Origin: Maea johnstoni
Taxonomy: Eukaryota > Annelida > Polychaeta > Spionida > Magelonidae
Direction of reading: 5' to 3'
DNA: 64,000 nt
Assembly (NCBI GenBank): GCA_963942565.1
Contig: OZ012686.1
Coordinates: 5,397,404 to 5,461,403 of the forward strand
Shown: positions 10,543 through 22,559 of the stretch, in pieces
Layout: every line of letters starts with the position of its first letter
Numbering within the stretch: the first letter of the stretch is position 1
Position numbers and translations under genes: made by a program
The notes under the pieces: generated by a model
The model's input: only the letters and a program-made list of their open reading frames with translations
The model's database searches: none
Told to the model about the DNA's origin: nothing

Positions 10543-11832
10543 TACTGTAGAATATGTATATATCGCGCTACAAAAATTTCGCGAAAACCCGATTTTTCGG
10601 TTTTTCGCGTGTACTTTATTTCGCGTGTGAGCATGTTCTTCAGCGCCATCTATTGAACCAAACAGTAATCTCAAAAATGCAAACATTCGGCAGCCATCTT
10701 GCGGCTATAATCTGGCAGAAGTTTCAACAAAATTGGACTGGTAAACATGCCATTTATAATTTGATACCTTGGTAACTTTTTCATAAGTTACCAATGTGTC
10801 ATATTATAATGAGTTTGTGAAGTTGTTGCATGTATTCCCCTTTGTTTCAGCCTAGGACCGGCTACGAGTGAGAATCACGCTATGCTGGTATATATTCGTC
10901 AACTGCAAATACACGTATTGCCGTAAACAGTAAATTGGCAACGATTCAATTCAAGTCAGGAACAATATCATTATTTCTTTATAATATCCATTATTCTGAT
11001 AATTATCAACATACACATGTATGTATGTTGATAATTATCAAATGTTTCCATCGCATCACCTGTCCGAGTCTATCGAACAATGGTGGCAGCCATCTTGTTT
11101 CTCGTAAGAGATCCATAGATTGGCCCAGGTATCCTAGAAATTTCACATGTAAGAATGCGAATTATGTTATGATACATTGGTAACTTATTCATAAGTTACC
11201 AATGTATCATATTATGATAGCTTTGGGAAGTTATTGGACGTATTTTGTTTCGTTTCAGCCTCGGACCGGCTACTAGTGAGAATCACGCTATGCTGGTATA
11301 TACTCATCAACTGCCAATACACGTATTGCCGTAAACAGTAAATTGGCAACAATTCAATTCGAGTAGGAACAAGATAACTATTTCTTTATGATATCCATCA
11401 TTCTGATAATTATCAACGTACACATGTATGTATGTTGATAATTATCAAATGTTCCCATCGCAGCACCTGTCCGAGTCTATCGAACAATGATGGCAGTCAT
11501 CTTGTTTCTCGTAAGAGATCCATAGATTGGCCCAGGTATCCTAGAAATTTGAGATGTAAGAATGCGTATTATGTTATGATACATTGGTAACTTATTCACA
11601 AGTTACCAATGTATCATATTATGATAGCTTTGGGAAGTTATTGGACGTATTTTTCTTCGTTTAAACCTCGACCGTCTAGGAGTGGAATTCACCGACCGAC
11701 GCGCCACCACCTCCAGTGGTGGGTAGCGTTACCGTGTATATAATTGATTGCGTGCGCTAAGTTCGCGAGTGCGATACTAGTTCGCGTATTCGCGAAATAA
11801 TCGCACACGCGAACTTTACCTGTTCTACAGTA
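10543..11832. mobile_element. composite inverted-repeat element with tandem hairpin modules
   Basis: The ends are TACTGTAGAA (10543) and TTCTACAGTA (to 11832), compatible with TA|CTGTAGAA and a TA target duplication. Both ends have subterminal CGCGAA-rich sequence. The inside is a ~408 bp unit present about 2.5 times: one hairpin (GGTAACTTATTCATAAGTTACC type) recurs at 10769, 11177 and 11584. A second (GATAATTATCAAC type, 44 bp) recurs at 10997 and 11404. No transposase ORF is seen. Confidence 0.75.
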
Positions 11833-14571
11833 CTCCTATTATATATATATCTCCTTAATCCTGGGGTTTGAAATGTCGCTCATATTCTGTTAATGTATTA
11901 TATGATTTGTATATCATGCATACATCAATCCATTACAAACGATGGTCATAGCTGACAAGTAAGTGAATAAAATCAAAAATATATATATATTAAAATTAAA
12001 AGAAAAAGCTTCATGTGTTCTGTTGAGAGGTGTCATATGTATTGTCACTCATTGTAAATTGCTATGTTCAGAATGTTTGGCAGGTCTATTAACCATTCAC
12101 ATCTTGAACATACACATAGTCAGACACATATGAAAATGTTTTGGTTTTAAAAGCTTGCTTTTGAGAAATGTATGACTGAAAACGCTTGTCCTGTCAGTTT
12201 TGACAAAATCCCTAAATAACATTTGTAGATATCGCTAAAGTTGAGGAGTGATGTTCAGAGTTCTCAGATCACTGTCAGTCCCCGTATGTAAATGGGTTAA
12301 AGAAATGACAATAAGTATGGCCTTATTCTGCCTCAGCAGTCTCATGCTAAACCTACTATATTATAGCCAGAAATGTGTTTGAGGCATCTGGATTGCTTAG
12401 AGAACTATTTGTTACTTGTAAATTTCTGTAGTGTGACTAAAATAGTATCTCAAAGAACTCACATGTTGGAGAATGCATTCTAGTTTGATATATAAGTTTT
12501 GGGTATCAAAATGTTAAACAATGAGACACTTTTTGAAAATATATCATTGATGTTTTGATGTCCCTTGGTTAGCTAGGTGCCCTATGGATGCCTAGCTTAG
12601 AAATAATGGTAGGGGATGATTAAGGGAAAATGATTTAGGGTTGGAATGAAGTCTCTATATGTGTGAAAGGCAATGAAACAAAATATAAGCTTGGGATAAT
12701 ATCAATTACTTTTTCTCTATTCGTTGAAATTGGTTAAAATGAACCCACCTTAAAAGACGTTACACTGAAATCCTTGATCTGCCCACGAGAGAAATGATCT
12801 TCTCTGTTTATCTTTGTACCAGATGTCAATTGGTGCTAGATACTGTCAGAATTATTGTTCTTATTCTGGAGGTGAACTTAATTTTTGATTTTAAACAGGA
12901 AAAATATGCTTGCAACAAAAATCAAAGTCATGTATACCCTATCCAGCAATCCCCACAGTTGACTCTCATTGGAAATTTCTCTCTACAAAGATCATTTCCT
13001 TGATGATCTTTTAAATCCGCTCATGTTCTAAATGTATATATCTTTGAATAAAAGTTTAAAATACATGAATTCATCAAAAAAGGAGTTTAAAGTTTGGCCT
13101 CTGAATAATATTTTCTTCAAATATTTTCCAAAGATGCTTTTGCCATATAGATATATGTGTGACCATAATAGTCAGACTCTCTCTTGTTGGGTTGCTGTTT
13201 GATTTCAAATATACACTTGTTTCTTAAGGTTAAATGTATTAATGACTAATAATAGTGTGTTGAGTTGGTAAATGTTTGATTCAAGATGGCATGCTCCCAA
13301 TAGTAAGACCTAATCAGGGAACATATGATTGTATATATTTATAGCTAAAATATGTAGGTGAATATGTATATACTTGAAATGTCATTTGATATATAGATAT
13401 GAAATGCATTAAATTAACAACTGACATGAAGGGACATAAAGGCTTGCATATTAAGCCTAGGACCAAAGTCTATTTGGTAATAATCTTACATTTTGTTGAG
13501 TGTAAAAAGTGAAACAGTATTTGTCTTTTTGTTTTTTATTGTGAGTTGTCAAATTGTGCTATATGTGTTGGTGTGGGCATCATACTTGACATATTTGTTC
13601 AAACCTTTTTAGCAGGTAAGAAACATAAGTGAAGCACCCCAAATGATACTTATGTTCTTTCTGTGAAAACATTATTCTGATATACATGTATATTCCAGAT
13701 AAAATACAGTGAAGAGGATAAAGCTAAATTTTATGGATTCTTTGAATATATATTGAATTTTACATAATTTATCTGATTTCAAACTGAACTCAGAACTATT
13801 CATCCAGATTATATTTAATCTTTATTATAACATGTTGCCTGAATGATATGTGGGTATTATATTTCAACATACTGCGATTATCTTTTCTTTTTCCTTCCCT
13901 CCTTCACTCACTATTCATCATGGCAAACATGGATGAAACCTAGAAAAATTTATTCATCTCATGAGGGAAATGCACTATTTTTCAAAAATTAAACTTATTC
14001 TATATGTTTTAATTTTTATCAACCTGCAAGATAGCTGTGTTGGAAAATCCAAGGCCTTTGGAGGTCTGATACACCTGTGGTCCTTGACTGTGAGATGCAT
14101 CAGACCTCCATTTGTCATGGGTGTTCCAATACATCTGCATGGCTCGATCTTACTGCCTTTAACATAGATTTCTTAAAATTCTGAATGACAGATTTTGGTT
14201 ATACAGTAAATCTTAGCTTTGAAAGTGTGGCATATGTATTTTTGCAGTATAGACCTAGTCAAGTGATATGGATTATATCACCGCAATTGACAAGGTGACA
14301 AGTGAATTAGTGTGAGATATGAATTTCTACTGATTCTGATTTGAGATCTTCCAACAAAGCTGTATTTGTACATATATATGTAATATCTGAAAGGGTAATG
14401 TGAGTGCAATATTAATTTTACAAGAGAAAATGACTAAATGAGTCAAGTGAAATGTAATGATTTTCTCCAGTAAAGAATCCCTCAGATCTGTAATAAAAAA
14501 TTTCTTCCAACTCTATTCACTGTACTGTTAAATCATGTCAGGCTTGCCAATTAATCAAAGATAATTACTTT
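11833..14571. other. non-coding tract, no gene recognised
   Basis: AT-rich sequence without convincing ORFs. AATAAA at 11965 and 13046 could end a long LRRC57 3' UTR. A small imperfect hairpin on TGGAGGTCTGAT lies at 14058-14109. At 12093-12301 a stretch ends with ATGGGTTAAAG, like other TTAACCCATT-ended repeats in the window. Confidence 0.3.
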
Positions 14572-14795
14572 AACACTTTCAAGCCTGTTGGGCCTAAAAA
14601 CGCCCAGCAATTTTTGTAGTATCGTTGCAACTGGAGCATTTTTCAGAAAATATTTGAGGGAGAATGCTGTCCAGAACTTTATTGATAACTCTCCTAATAT
14701 TTTGTGTATTTTTGCTTGATTCCAAAGATATTTGCGAAAGTATTCTATGTCTAGATGACACTTGTCAAAGAGATTTCCAGGTATGAATGAGTTAA
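14572..14795. repeat. diverged repeat with TTAACNCNTTCA ends
   Basis: Begins TTAACACTTTCAAGCCTG and ends ATGAATGAGTTAAG, a weak inverted pair. It contains AAAATATTTGAGGGAGA, like AAAATATTTGAAGAGAAGTT at 30866 and AAGTATTTGAAGGAGAGTTGG at 2209. It is probably a decayed MITE family. Confidence 0.4.
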
Positions 14796-16182
14796 GATCA
14801 AACTCTGTTTATGAATTCATACAAGTTAAATTATATTTTCTCAATAACAAATACATTCTCTTTCTTGCATGATTGCATCATCTCATTCTGTAATGTATAC
14901 ATTGAGTTAGTTTGGTGGAATATATACTGAAAAGCCATCAACTGGCTACATACAAAGTGTAAATTGTGCTGTAAGTAATGTAAAATGTAACTCCTCAGTA
15001 AAACATTGATGCTTCTTGTGACAGCCTTCAATAAATTGCTGCTTTATACAACAATCTTGTCAAGTTGGATTTGTTAGAAGAGCCACACTTTTTCTGTAAC
15101 CTATATGTGACAAAACACAAGATATTTTCAAAGTTTCTTGATGCCCAGATCAGCTATAAAATGGTTAATGAACCCCAGGGTGAATCCAGAAGTGTAGATA
15201 CTTTTCTTTCCGGATTTTTGTGCCTTTTACTGTTGTTGCCGAGATTGATTTTTTGGTTATTATACCTTTAAAACTATTAAAGTTTTAAAAATGTCAGGAG
15301 TATTCCCTACTGGTGAAACTGTTGTGGAAATCCCTGAAAAAGTTAGGGTAATGCAGTATCAATGACCATCAGTGGGAGTTCAGTAAAAAAAATATTTTGA
15401 GTTGTGCATAGAAAAAGCTGCCTACAACTCCTTTAAGGTCTAACAACGCTTATAGAAATTTCTGTTTAATTTTCCTGAAAATTAACATGAGTAAAGCACA
15501 AAGCACAGTGACCTTCTAAGAAACTTTTATTCATTGCAATTTGGTTTATTGATGAAAAAATAATGTTATGTCATGTTATGTCATGAACATCTCATTCTGC
15601 CCCTTCCGAAATACTGTCACGGCCTGAAATACTCTGCCATGTTGAAATTATCTTTTGCTGTTATATAGGAACAAGCCCTGCGGGGTGGCTGCAGGCGGTA
15701 AAATTGCATTCAGAGGATTGAGTTACTGTACATTGAATGGAAAATATGGAATATAGATATCACCAATTCTTCAGTGCTAGGACAACACTAGAAAAACCAA
15801 CCCCTAAAAAAGTGAATATGAAACCAGCCGGTCAACCTGCGGCAAATAGCCCAAAAGTCTCATTCTACGCATGTTGACTCGCAAGTTTCTCAGTAATGTA
15901 GCCAATGCAATAGCCCTCATTGGTCTTCATCTCCTAGTGATGTCACAATTCGGCCAGATTTGAGACCACTGGCATAGCCAGGCCTTTACTATAGCACATA
16001 TAGTAATTGGTCTCTCGCTACCTATCCATTCTTTTATTCATATAAAGGAAAAACGATTAGAAATCAATCGTTTTTAATCATCAGTTGATGTGGGTCAACA
16101 ATCAACCATGATATCAAAACCCATTTCCATCACTAGAGGTTACTTTGTTCTGCTATGTACATGTTAAGTCTTTCACCATAGT
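14796..16182. other. non-coding tract, no gene recognised
   Basis: AT-rich; no exon, RNA gene or clear repeat boundary is recognised. Confidence 0.3.
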
Positions 16183-16306
16183 AGATCGAGCAACTCTATC
16201 GTCGGGTATGCCGTTGTTTACGTTCTGAGATTGATAGGCCATACCCATGGCCTATCAATCTCAGAACGTAAACAACGGCATACCCGACGATAGAGTTGCT
16301 CGATCT
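16183..16306. mobile_element. perfect 60 bp-arm palindrome with 10 bp flanking direct repeat
   Basis: The left arm 16183-16242 and right arm 16247-16306 are exact reverse complements around the loop ACCC. TCACCATAGT occurs directly before (16173-16182) and just after (16308-16317), as a target-site duplication would. A 9-10 bp duplication fits Mutator-like elements. Non-coding, 124 bp. Perfect arms imply a young insertion or ongoing arm correction. Confidence 0.85.
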
Positions 16307-16910
16307 ATCACCATAGTTACCAAAAAAGGCCCTACCATCGAGGAACATGTAATTTATCTCTTTAATAAAAGGCATACTTTGGGGAATTTCAAATGGGGGA
16401 AATGAAAAAATAAAATAAAACAAAATGACTATCCTTAATTTGTTAATTTATACTTAATCAAGGCCTAAACTAAAATGGCTAAAGAAGACTCAGCAGGGAA
16501 CCACAAACAGCTTTTGAAAATGCTTTTTTATACATAGGGTAACTAGAAAAGTACTAGCCTCGATACCAGGCTGAATACATTTGTATTTCTGAATATTGCT
16601 TGCTCTCTTACTTGGATTAAGAAAAGTCTTCTAAGCTCTCTTATAATGCTTGCTGTCTTTATTCACTGTGCTTGCTGAGTCCAGTTTAGTTCTTAATCTC
16701 CACACCAGGTGTCGGTTATTGGTATTCTGCCTGGACACATTGCTCGGGTGTCTTGTGGCTCATTATCTGTTTTGAGTGTGCATACATTAGGATGCACGTG
16801 GCTTAACGGCACGCCTACCTCCAAGGGAGGTTGCTAGGGTATTCATACCAAAACCACTTGAAGACCACTTCCTCAAACTTAATTACCTCTATAGAAATAT
16901 ATTGCCGAAG

Positions 16911-17203
16911 CAGGGTCTTCGCCAGGATTTGGAAACTGGGTGCCTAAAAGTTTATCAAAATTTTAAGGGGGACCACAACATACTCATATTTCAACCATAA
17001 ACACGTATACATTTGTCAAAATAAGGCATGATATTCTTATACAGTGTCATTGGAATTAAATGGAGATGAAAAAACTCAATTATATGCTTGAGATTGACAT
17101 TTTAAGAAATTCTTCACAAAAATTTCTGGGAGTCCTTAGGGGTGCTTTTTAAGGGTTTGGGTGTACAAAAGACACCCAGACGCCCTCCTGGCTAAGACCG
17201 TGC
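16911..17203 (+). mobile_element. MITE-like family with GTCTTAGCCAG ends, copy B
   Basis: Begins CAGGGTCTTCGCCAGGA and ends CCTGGCTAAGACCG. It is collinear with copy A at 10134 and inverted relative to copy C at 20132, and it is non-coding. Confidence 0.75.
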
Positions 17204-17325
17204 AGCAGAAGTGTAAAGCCCTCTGGTTAATATTCTGTCCACTAAAGAAAATAATGTTTGTATTTCTGTTTTAAACATGTACATATGTCTGTTTTCGCCT
17301 ATGTATTGCAACTTCTATACTTTAT

Positions 17326-17343
17326 GAAATAAAGATTTAACTT
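17326..17343 (+). promoter_or_regulatory. possible polyadenylation signal
   Basis: GAAATAAAGATTTAACTTG has an AATAAA hexamer in an AT-rich 3'UTR-like context, but no recognised exon lies upstream within several kb. It could belong to a retroposed tail. Confidence 0.25.
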
Positions 17344-17925
17344 GACTTAGACAAATTTCTACTCTAAACTGGGTGATGGGGTTATGGGAACAATGAATAG
17401 ATTCAGTACCGGCAAGTATGGCATTTATGGCCCGGATCGATGTGGGTCAGTATCTAGTTCTGTAGTCATTTCTCTCCATGGATCAGCACACCAGGGGCGG
17501 ATCCAGGATTTAAGAAGGGGGGGTTCAATGTAGTTCCAAAAAGTGACACTGGTGGCGCCACTCACAATTATTTATAAAAACACCACCAGGAGTCAACTGC
17601 AGAGAGCTAAAAATAATAATTTCATACGAGATATAAAAAAATAATAATCTCATAAGATATATAACAAAATACATAGAGTAAGAGTGAAATTTTAATATAA
17701 ATATTCCATATTAATTATGATATGCAAAATCGAATTTGGTGATGCCACATTGTCCTAATTTTGGTCGCAAGATTGAACGGACCTCTTGCACTTTCAAACA
17801 TTTAAGAAATATATTTTACCTATTGGACAGATTTAACAATGTGAACACACTGGGGATGAGGGGAAGAACTTTTGCCCACTATATGCTTAATTGATGTTAG
17901 CGTAATTGCGATACATGCATCTGAG

Positions 17926-17960
17926 GGGGGGGGGGGGGGGGGGGGGGAGGGGGGGGGGGG
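17926..17960. repeat. poly-G tract
   Basis: Over 30 G with a single A interruption, followed by TTCAATTGGAGACACTC. It is a likely G-quadruplex former and an internal end of a G-run repeat family. Confidence 0.8.
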
Positions 17961-18243
17961 GTTCAATTGGAGACACTCTTCCATTTGTGATATGACTAAA
18001 CACCGGTCATGAGAGTCATTCCGAGTCAGTAAATTTCACCTTCTGCGCTCGTCAATTTTTTCCTAATTTGGCTGAACCATTTCTATTCAACCTTTTTACA
18101 AATAATACTCTACGCCCAAAGTTGTTTGACCATTTTTGCACTTCAGATGAAAATGGGTAAAGTCACCTCAAAAGGTGTTAAGATGTGTTATTTATGTATC
18201 TGTTGGCTATTAGTTAGGTATTTTTCATATGGCTTGGAGGACT

Positions 18244-18625
18244 CAAGTGATCTAGAAGTTCGAGAATCAATGAACCCCCCCCACCCCCTCACCTAACAAA
18301 CATCAGGTTTTCTAAGCTATTCTTAGTCTGCAAACGACTGGACTGGACTGTCTGTATCCGCTGGACCAGTGACCTGTAATCTATATATCTCTGCCTGGAC
18401 TAAGGAATCAAGTGATCTAGAAATTTGAGAATCAACGACCCTCCCCTAACAAACATCAGGTTTTCCAAGGTATTCTTAGTCTGCAATCGACTGGACTGTG
18501 ATTATATATCCGCTAGACTTAGGAATCAAGTGGTCTAGAAGTTTGGGAATCAACGATCACCTAACAAACTTCAGGTTATCCAAGCTTTTCTTAGTCTGCG
18601 AACGACTGGACTGTAATTTTTTATC
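18244..18625. repeat. three-unit tandem repeat, ~120-165 bp units
   Basis: The landmark CAAGTGATCTAGAA (or TGGTCTAGAA) starts units near 18244, 18409 and 18527. Each continues through CCTAACAAAC, ATCAGGTTTTC, ATTCTTAGTCTGC and CGACTGGACTG. Units have diverged by point changes and small gaps. Confidence 0.8.
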
Positions 18626-18677
18626 CGCTGGTTCAAGGCGGATAATCCCCTCGAGCAGGATGTTCCTCCACTCGGAC

Positions 18678-19007
18678 CTACACCTGGCTGACACCAATCA
18701 GCCTGTTGCCTACTCGGGGCCTGGGGAAACAAAAGACGTGGACAGCATTACAGGATATGGCCACAGTACCAACCGTCCTGGCCACCACGGTACCGTGGTG
18801 GCCCGGACGGTTGGGAGCAATGCTTCCTGTCATTCGCACTCCCTGGAGAACGCTACCCACCTGGCCGGCAGTGGCGTGCAGGTCCTTATCTATATGGGTC
18901 AAATGCAGCCAGCTAGTAGCAGTATACGATGGAGTGTTGACGCTAGATGTGACAGCCATACAGATTTCCACTTGCAGCAGAAAATTGAGTATAAAAGCGG
19001 TTTTCAT
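18678..19007 (-). CDS. uncharacterised 109-codon ORF in a GC-rich block inside a transposon
   Basis: The ORF begins MKTAFILNFLLQVEICMAV, a signal-peptide-like start, and runs through a 46 bp palindrome. CCGGCCAG|GTGGGT at about 18856-18869 (minus strand) looks like a splice donor, so a true exon could end there. The block is clearly GC-richer than its surroundings, and the other strand is also open. No family is recognised. It may be a captured host exon, transposon sequence or chance. Confidence 0.2.
   Translation of the reverse strand: MKTAFILNFLLQVEICMAVTSSVNTPSYTATSWLHLTHIDKDLHATAGQVGSVLQGVRMTGSIAPNRPGHHGTVVARTVGTVAISCNAVHVFCFPRPRVGNRLIGVSQV
18769..18814. repeat. 46 bp spacerless palindrome
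   Basis: CCAACCGTCC..CCACCACGGT is followed immediately by its inverse, with one mismatch in 23 pairs. It is centred on GGTACC. Confidence 0.9.
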
Positions 19008-19301
19008 GGAAATGACTACAAGAAAGTGGTATATTTAGTTTAGGCAGTATACGATACTCTGGCGTGCGGCTTAATATAGGAGTTTTAGCATGCTCTTGAG
19101 GGTTGAAAGTTGTAACAAGTGACTTTAAAAAGTTCTGTGTGACCATATCCTGTCATGAGAATTGCAAATTGCAACTGGTCGCCGCGGCAGGAAAAACAAT
19201 TAATTTTGATGTTTGTCCACAGGTGGCGTGGTGGTGCAAAATGACTCACCAGCCAGGGGGGGTTCGGACGAACCCCTCGAACCCCCCTGGATCCGCCCCT
19301 G

Positions 19302-20131
19302 CACACAGCACATATATTTCACTCAAGGATTGGATATTATGGATAAAACTCAAAAACAGTTTAAATGCTTCATGCCAACCTAAAGGCTATTTGTTCACCA
19401 CAAATAGCTAGTATGGGAGGGGGAGCGGGATATAAGTGTCCTTTGTTATGCCCATTCAGGCATATTGGTGGAACTATTGAGTGTGTTTGATAATCTTGAT
19501 TTATGGTTTGAATGTTCCCTGTTGACAATGTGAGTTGGTATTAGTGAGTTACCAGGACTCGAAATACGGGGGTTGCCTTGGGCCCTGTGGGCTCCCTTGA
19601 ATTCTCCCGCGGCTCCCTCAAATTTCTTTAGGGAGCCCAAAGATGTACTGGTTTCTATATGCAAGACCTTTAGATAGCTATTAAGTGATTAAAGATGCAA
19701 TTGGGCTCTCCTATTAATTTTGAGCCCAGGTTACAATAACAATTTATGGCATAAAACTGTCCTATGTGGCACAAAAATGTCCTTCTGATAATGGATAGGG
19801 CTCCCTCACATATGGCCCAAAATTATTTTAAAAGCAAGAAGAATGCAAACAACAGAAAAACAGCATCATGTCACAAAAGAGGTCTAGTATTGCACTTTCT
19901 CACTCTAAAGTTTAGATTTTAAGCAAATTTTGGTAAAATTCAATAGTCTCCAAAATTCCCCAGGGGGGGGGGGGGGGGGGGGAGGGATTTCGAACGTCAG
20001 CTCATGGACTATGAGGGGAGGGAGACTTCGAGAACTTTTTACCACCACCCCCTGCTAGTCACTTGTAAAGACAAATAGACAATGTACTATTTTTTAATCT
20101 CATGTCATTCACTTAAATATGCATCTCCCCA
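19302..20131. other. non-coding tract with repeat fragments
   Basis: No gene recognised. At 19556-19640 a fragment rich in GGCTCCCT matches the one at 23125-23222. A poly-G run lies at 19964-19982. Confidence 0.4.
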
Positions 20132-20440
20132 TGGTCTTAGCCAGCAGGGCCCATGGGTGCCTTTTTGGACACCCAAACCCTTAAAAAGAACCCCTCAGGA
20201 CACCCAAATATTTTTGTGTGGAATTCCTCAAAATCCCAATCTCAAGCTTATAATTGAATTTTTCATCTCCTTATAATTCCCATGAAATTGTTTAATGATA
20301 TCATGCCCTATCTTGATGAATTTATACATGTTTATGGTTGAAATATGAGTATATTGTGATCCCCCTTAAAAATTTGGACGCCCTAAAATTTTACAACTGC
20401 CAATTTTAGGCACCCAGTTTCTAAATCCTGGCTAAGACAC
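20132..20440 (-). mobile_element. MITE-like family with GTCTTAGCCAG ends, copy C, with 12 bp target duplication
   Basis: Inverted relative to copies A and B. TGCATCTCCCCA occurs immediately before (20120-20131) and immediately after (20441-20452), which fixes the element ends at TGGTCTTAGCC and GGCTAAGACAC. It is 309 bp and non-coding. Confidence 0.85.
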
Positions 20441-20452
20441 TGCATCTCCCCA

Positions 20453-22104
20453 CTCATCTTTTTCTTATTGAGTTGTCTACTAATTAACATTTAAAATAGG
20501 TAACAGGTAAAATTAAGCATTGAAATTAAGTTATTAGGATACATCAAACTAGACACCCACTGATTGTGGAAGAATTAGTTTTAACTTTTGTTCTATCCTT
20601 AAAACTGGGCTTAGCCCCTGGGTAAAGAATGAAAATATATTTACCATTTTGATATACAATGACTTTCATCAATGACTCAATGTATGTGGCTTTCAGGCAC
20701 TAATAAAATGCCCTGGATTTCAATATATAGCCCTTCCTCCCTGTAGTATTACCTTGGGGCTAGCAAATACATAGCTGTGTAAATGCTAATCAGAAGTTTC
20801 TCTGAAGTTTCCTTGTTTGCTCCTCCATTATAGATATTAGTGGTGATATCACTAGCACAGCGGACAGTTCAGGTGGATTTCTAGGACCACTTTCCTTTGC
20901 TAAAATATGCATCCATAGCTAGTGGGAGCGGCTCATACACTGCTAATTTACACATTCCAGTTTGTTGAGATAAGAATAAAGCTCTGCCTTTTATAAGGGT
21001 ATTCACACATACAGTTTGAATTTTTTTAATTCACTGTATCCTATTCTATCTTAGGTCAAGCTGGCATGTAAAATGTTATCCTGAAGTTACTATCCTGACT
21101 GTGGTGAATCTGTTAAGATGTAGCAGGTCAACTGTGTTTGTTCTACACAATCACAGTCCAGCATATGTTACAAATTAGTCACACCTCATCAATGACTTCC
21201 CTCTGTGAGCCCAGCTCATGTTGGGATCATAAAAATGCCCATCACTTTTCAATGGGCTGGTCTGAAATATGCTTACAAGAAATGAAGGTCTCCTGTTGGA
21301 GAGTATTAATAGACTATGAATATTCGACAGAAGTCTTTTTCCTGCTGTCGGCTTAACAGGTTCAAAGCTGATTCTATTGATAGGTACAACTGTGACACTA
21401 GGCTGGCTTAACAGCCATGAGAGAATTCAGCAGTGCTGCCATCTGGCAAATCTGAAAAGTACTATAATGACTTGACTAGTCACAAAATAATGACTAGTTG
21501 GTAAAGAATAAGCTAGGCTAGAAAAGTACCTGCCCAGCGGACAGTAACCATGAAATTTCTCTTAATGGTAAAACATATCAGAACACCCAGATATCCCTAC
21601 GACCACACACTTAGGGTTACCTGACCTATGTGCCAATAGTTCAAGACTCTTGACAAGAGGCTTGGCAAACAGATTTACCATTGGCATTTAAGATGTTAAA
21701 CCAGCTGTAATGAAAAGATGGTTGTGGTGGACGGTGTTCGTTTATGACATCACTCACAATTAATTCTAATCATTTTTGTCTCAAAACTATTTTCGTTTGG
21801 TAATATCCATAATTTCGAAGTTAAAGTATGACATGTCATTTGCATTCGTCCTAGTTTGGTTCATCCTGGTGAAAAATATTTTCCATGAATTTTGGTCCTT
21901 CAGTATCATTTTAATACATACTAGTTTCTAACTTCTTTAAGCTAAGAGTATTAATGAGGGTAGGGTAGTGGAGGAAATACTACTGTATAAGCCTCTTGTA
22001 TTTGAACATCGCTCTCTTATGCATTATTCCACACAAACTCTGGAGTCTGGCAATTCGTAGGCTTGGCTTGCGCTGCTGCGGGTTACGTTGAAATCGGCAA
22101 GTAA
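20453..22104. other. non-coding tract, no gene recognised
   Basis: Short ORFs only, none resembling a known family. No lengsin N-terminal exon was found here. Confidence 0.3.
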
Positions 22105-22330
22105 TGCACCAGTCAATTGAATCCCTGGGAGGGGGGGGCCGGGACTTGGCCGGGAAACACGGTGCTTCTGCTAAATACTGCTTAAAATAGTTGCCCGGTG
22201 TACCGGGATTACTGTGATTTATTGTTGCTGTCCCGAGGCGGTGCATGATAGGCGGGGATTTGCATAGTGACGTCATACTTTGGTGCCACAATTCCAGTAG
22301 GCCTATCAGCCGGGCGCACCCGGCCTCTGC
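22105..22330. repeat. ATGCACCAGTCAATTGAATC / G-run family fragment
   Basis: The lead-in ATGCACCAGTCAATTGAATC, then CCTGGGAGGGGGGGG and GGCCGGGAAAC, matches the 7472 copy and, inverted, the 25058-25100 end. It is non-coding. Confidence 0.5.
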
Positions 22331-22381
22331 TAGGTCCACTGTGTTGACCAACTGCGGACTATGGTGCGCAGTCTACCTAAC

Positions 22382-22481
22382 GCGCGATCGTTTCTTTGAT
22401 ATGTTGTGACAATGGTCATACTATTACACCTATAGCGTAAGGTATGACCAATGCCACAACATTTCAAAGATACGATCGCGC
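22382..22481. mobile_element. 40 bp-arm foldback
   Basis: GCGCGATCGTTTCTTTGATA starts the left arm and the inverse of GCGCGATCGTATCTTTGAAA ends the right arm. The ~20 base loop reads TATTACACCTATAGCGTAAG. A few mismatches are present. It probably lies within a larger decayed element. Confidence 0.7.
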
Positions 22482-22559
22482 TAACCGCTCCTTCTTCGGT
22501 GCGAAGAAGACGATTTTGCTGTGTCACACGTGGGAGTAGGACAGCGTGGTAAATATGAT

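Larger units (their letters stand above)
17492..19301. mobile_element. hAT-like non-autonomous element, ~1.8 kb, with a GC-rich insert
   Basis: The left end CAGGGGCGGATCCAGG (17492) and right end CCTGGATCCGCCCCTG (to 19301) are inverted repeats. CAGGGGCGG ends are typical of hAT elements. No clean 8 bp target duplication is resolved; the flanks are CAGCACAC and CACACAGC. Inside are a G-rich run (17926-17960), a three-unit tandem array (18244-18625) and a GC-rich block (18625-19040). The right ~120 bp is shared, inverted, with 51325-51450. Confidence 0.6.
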
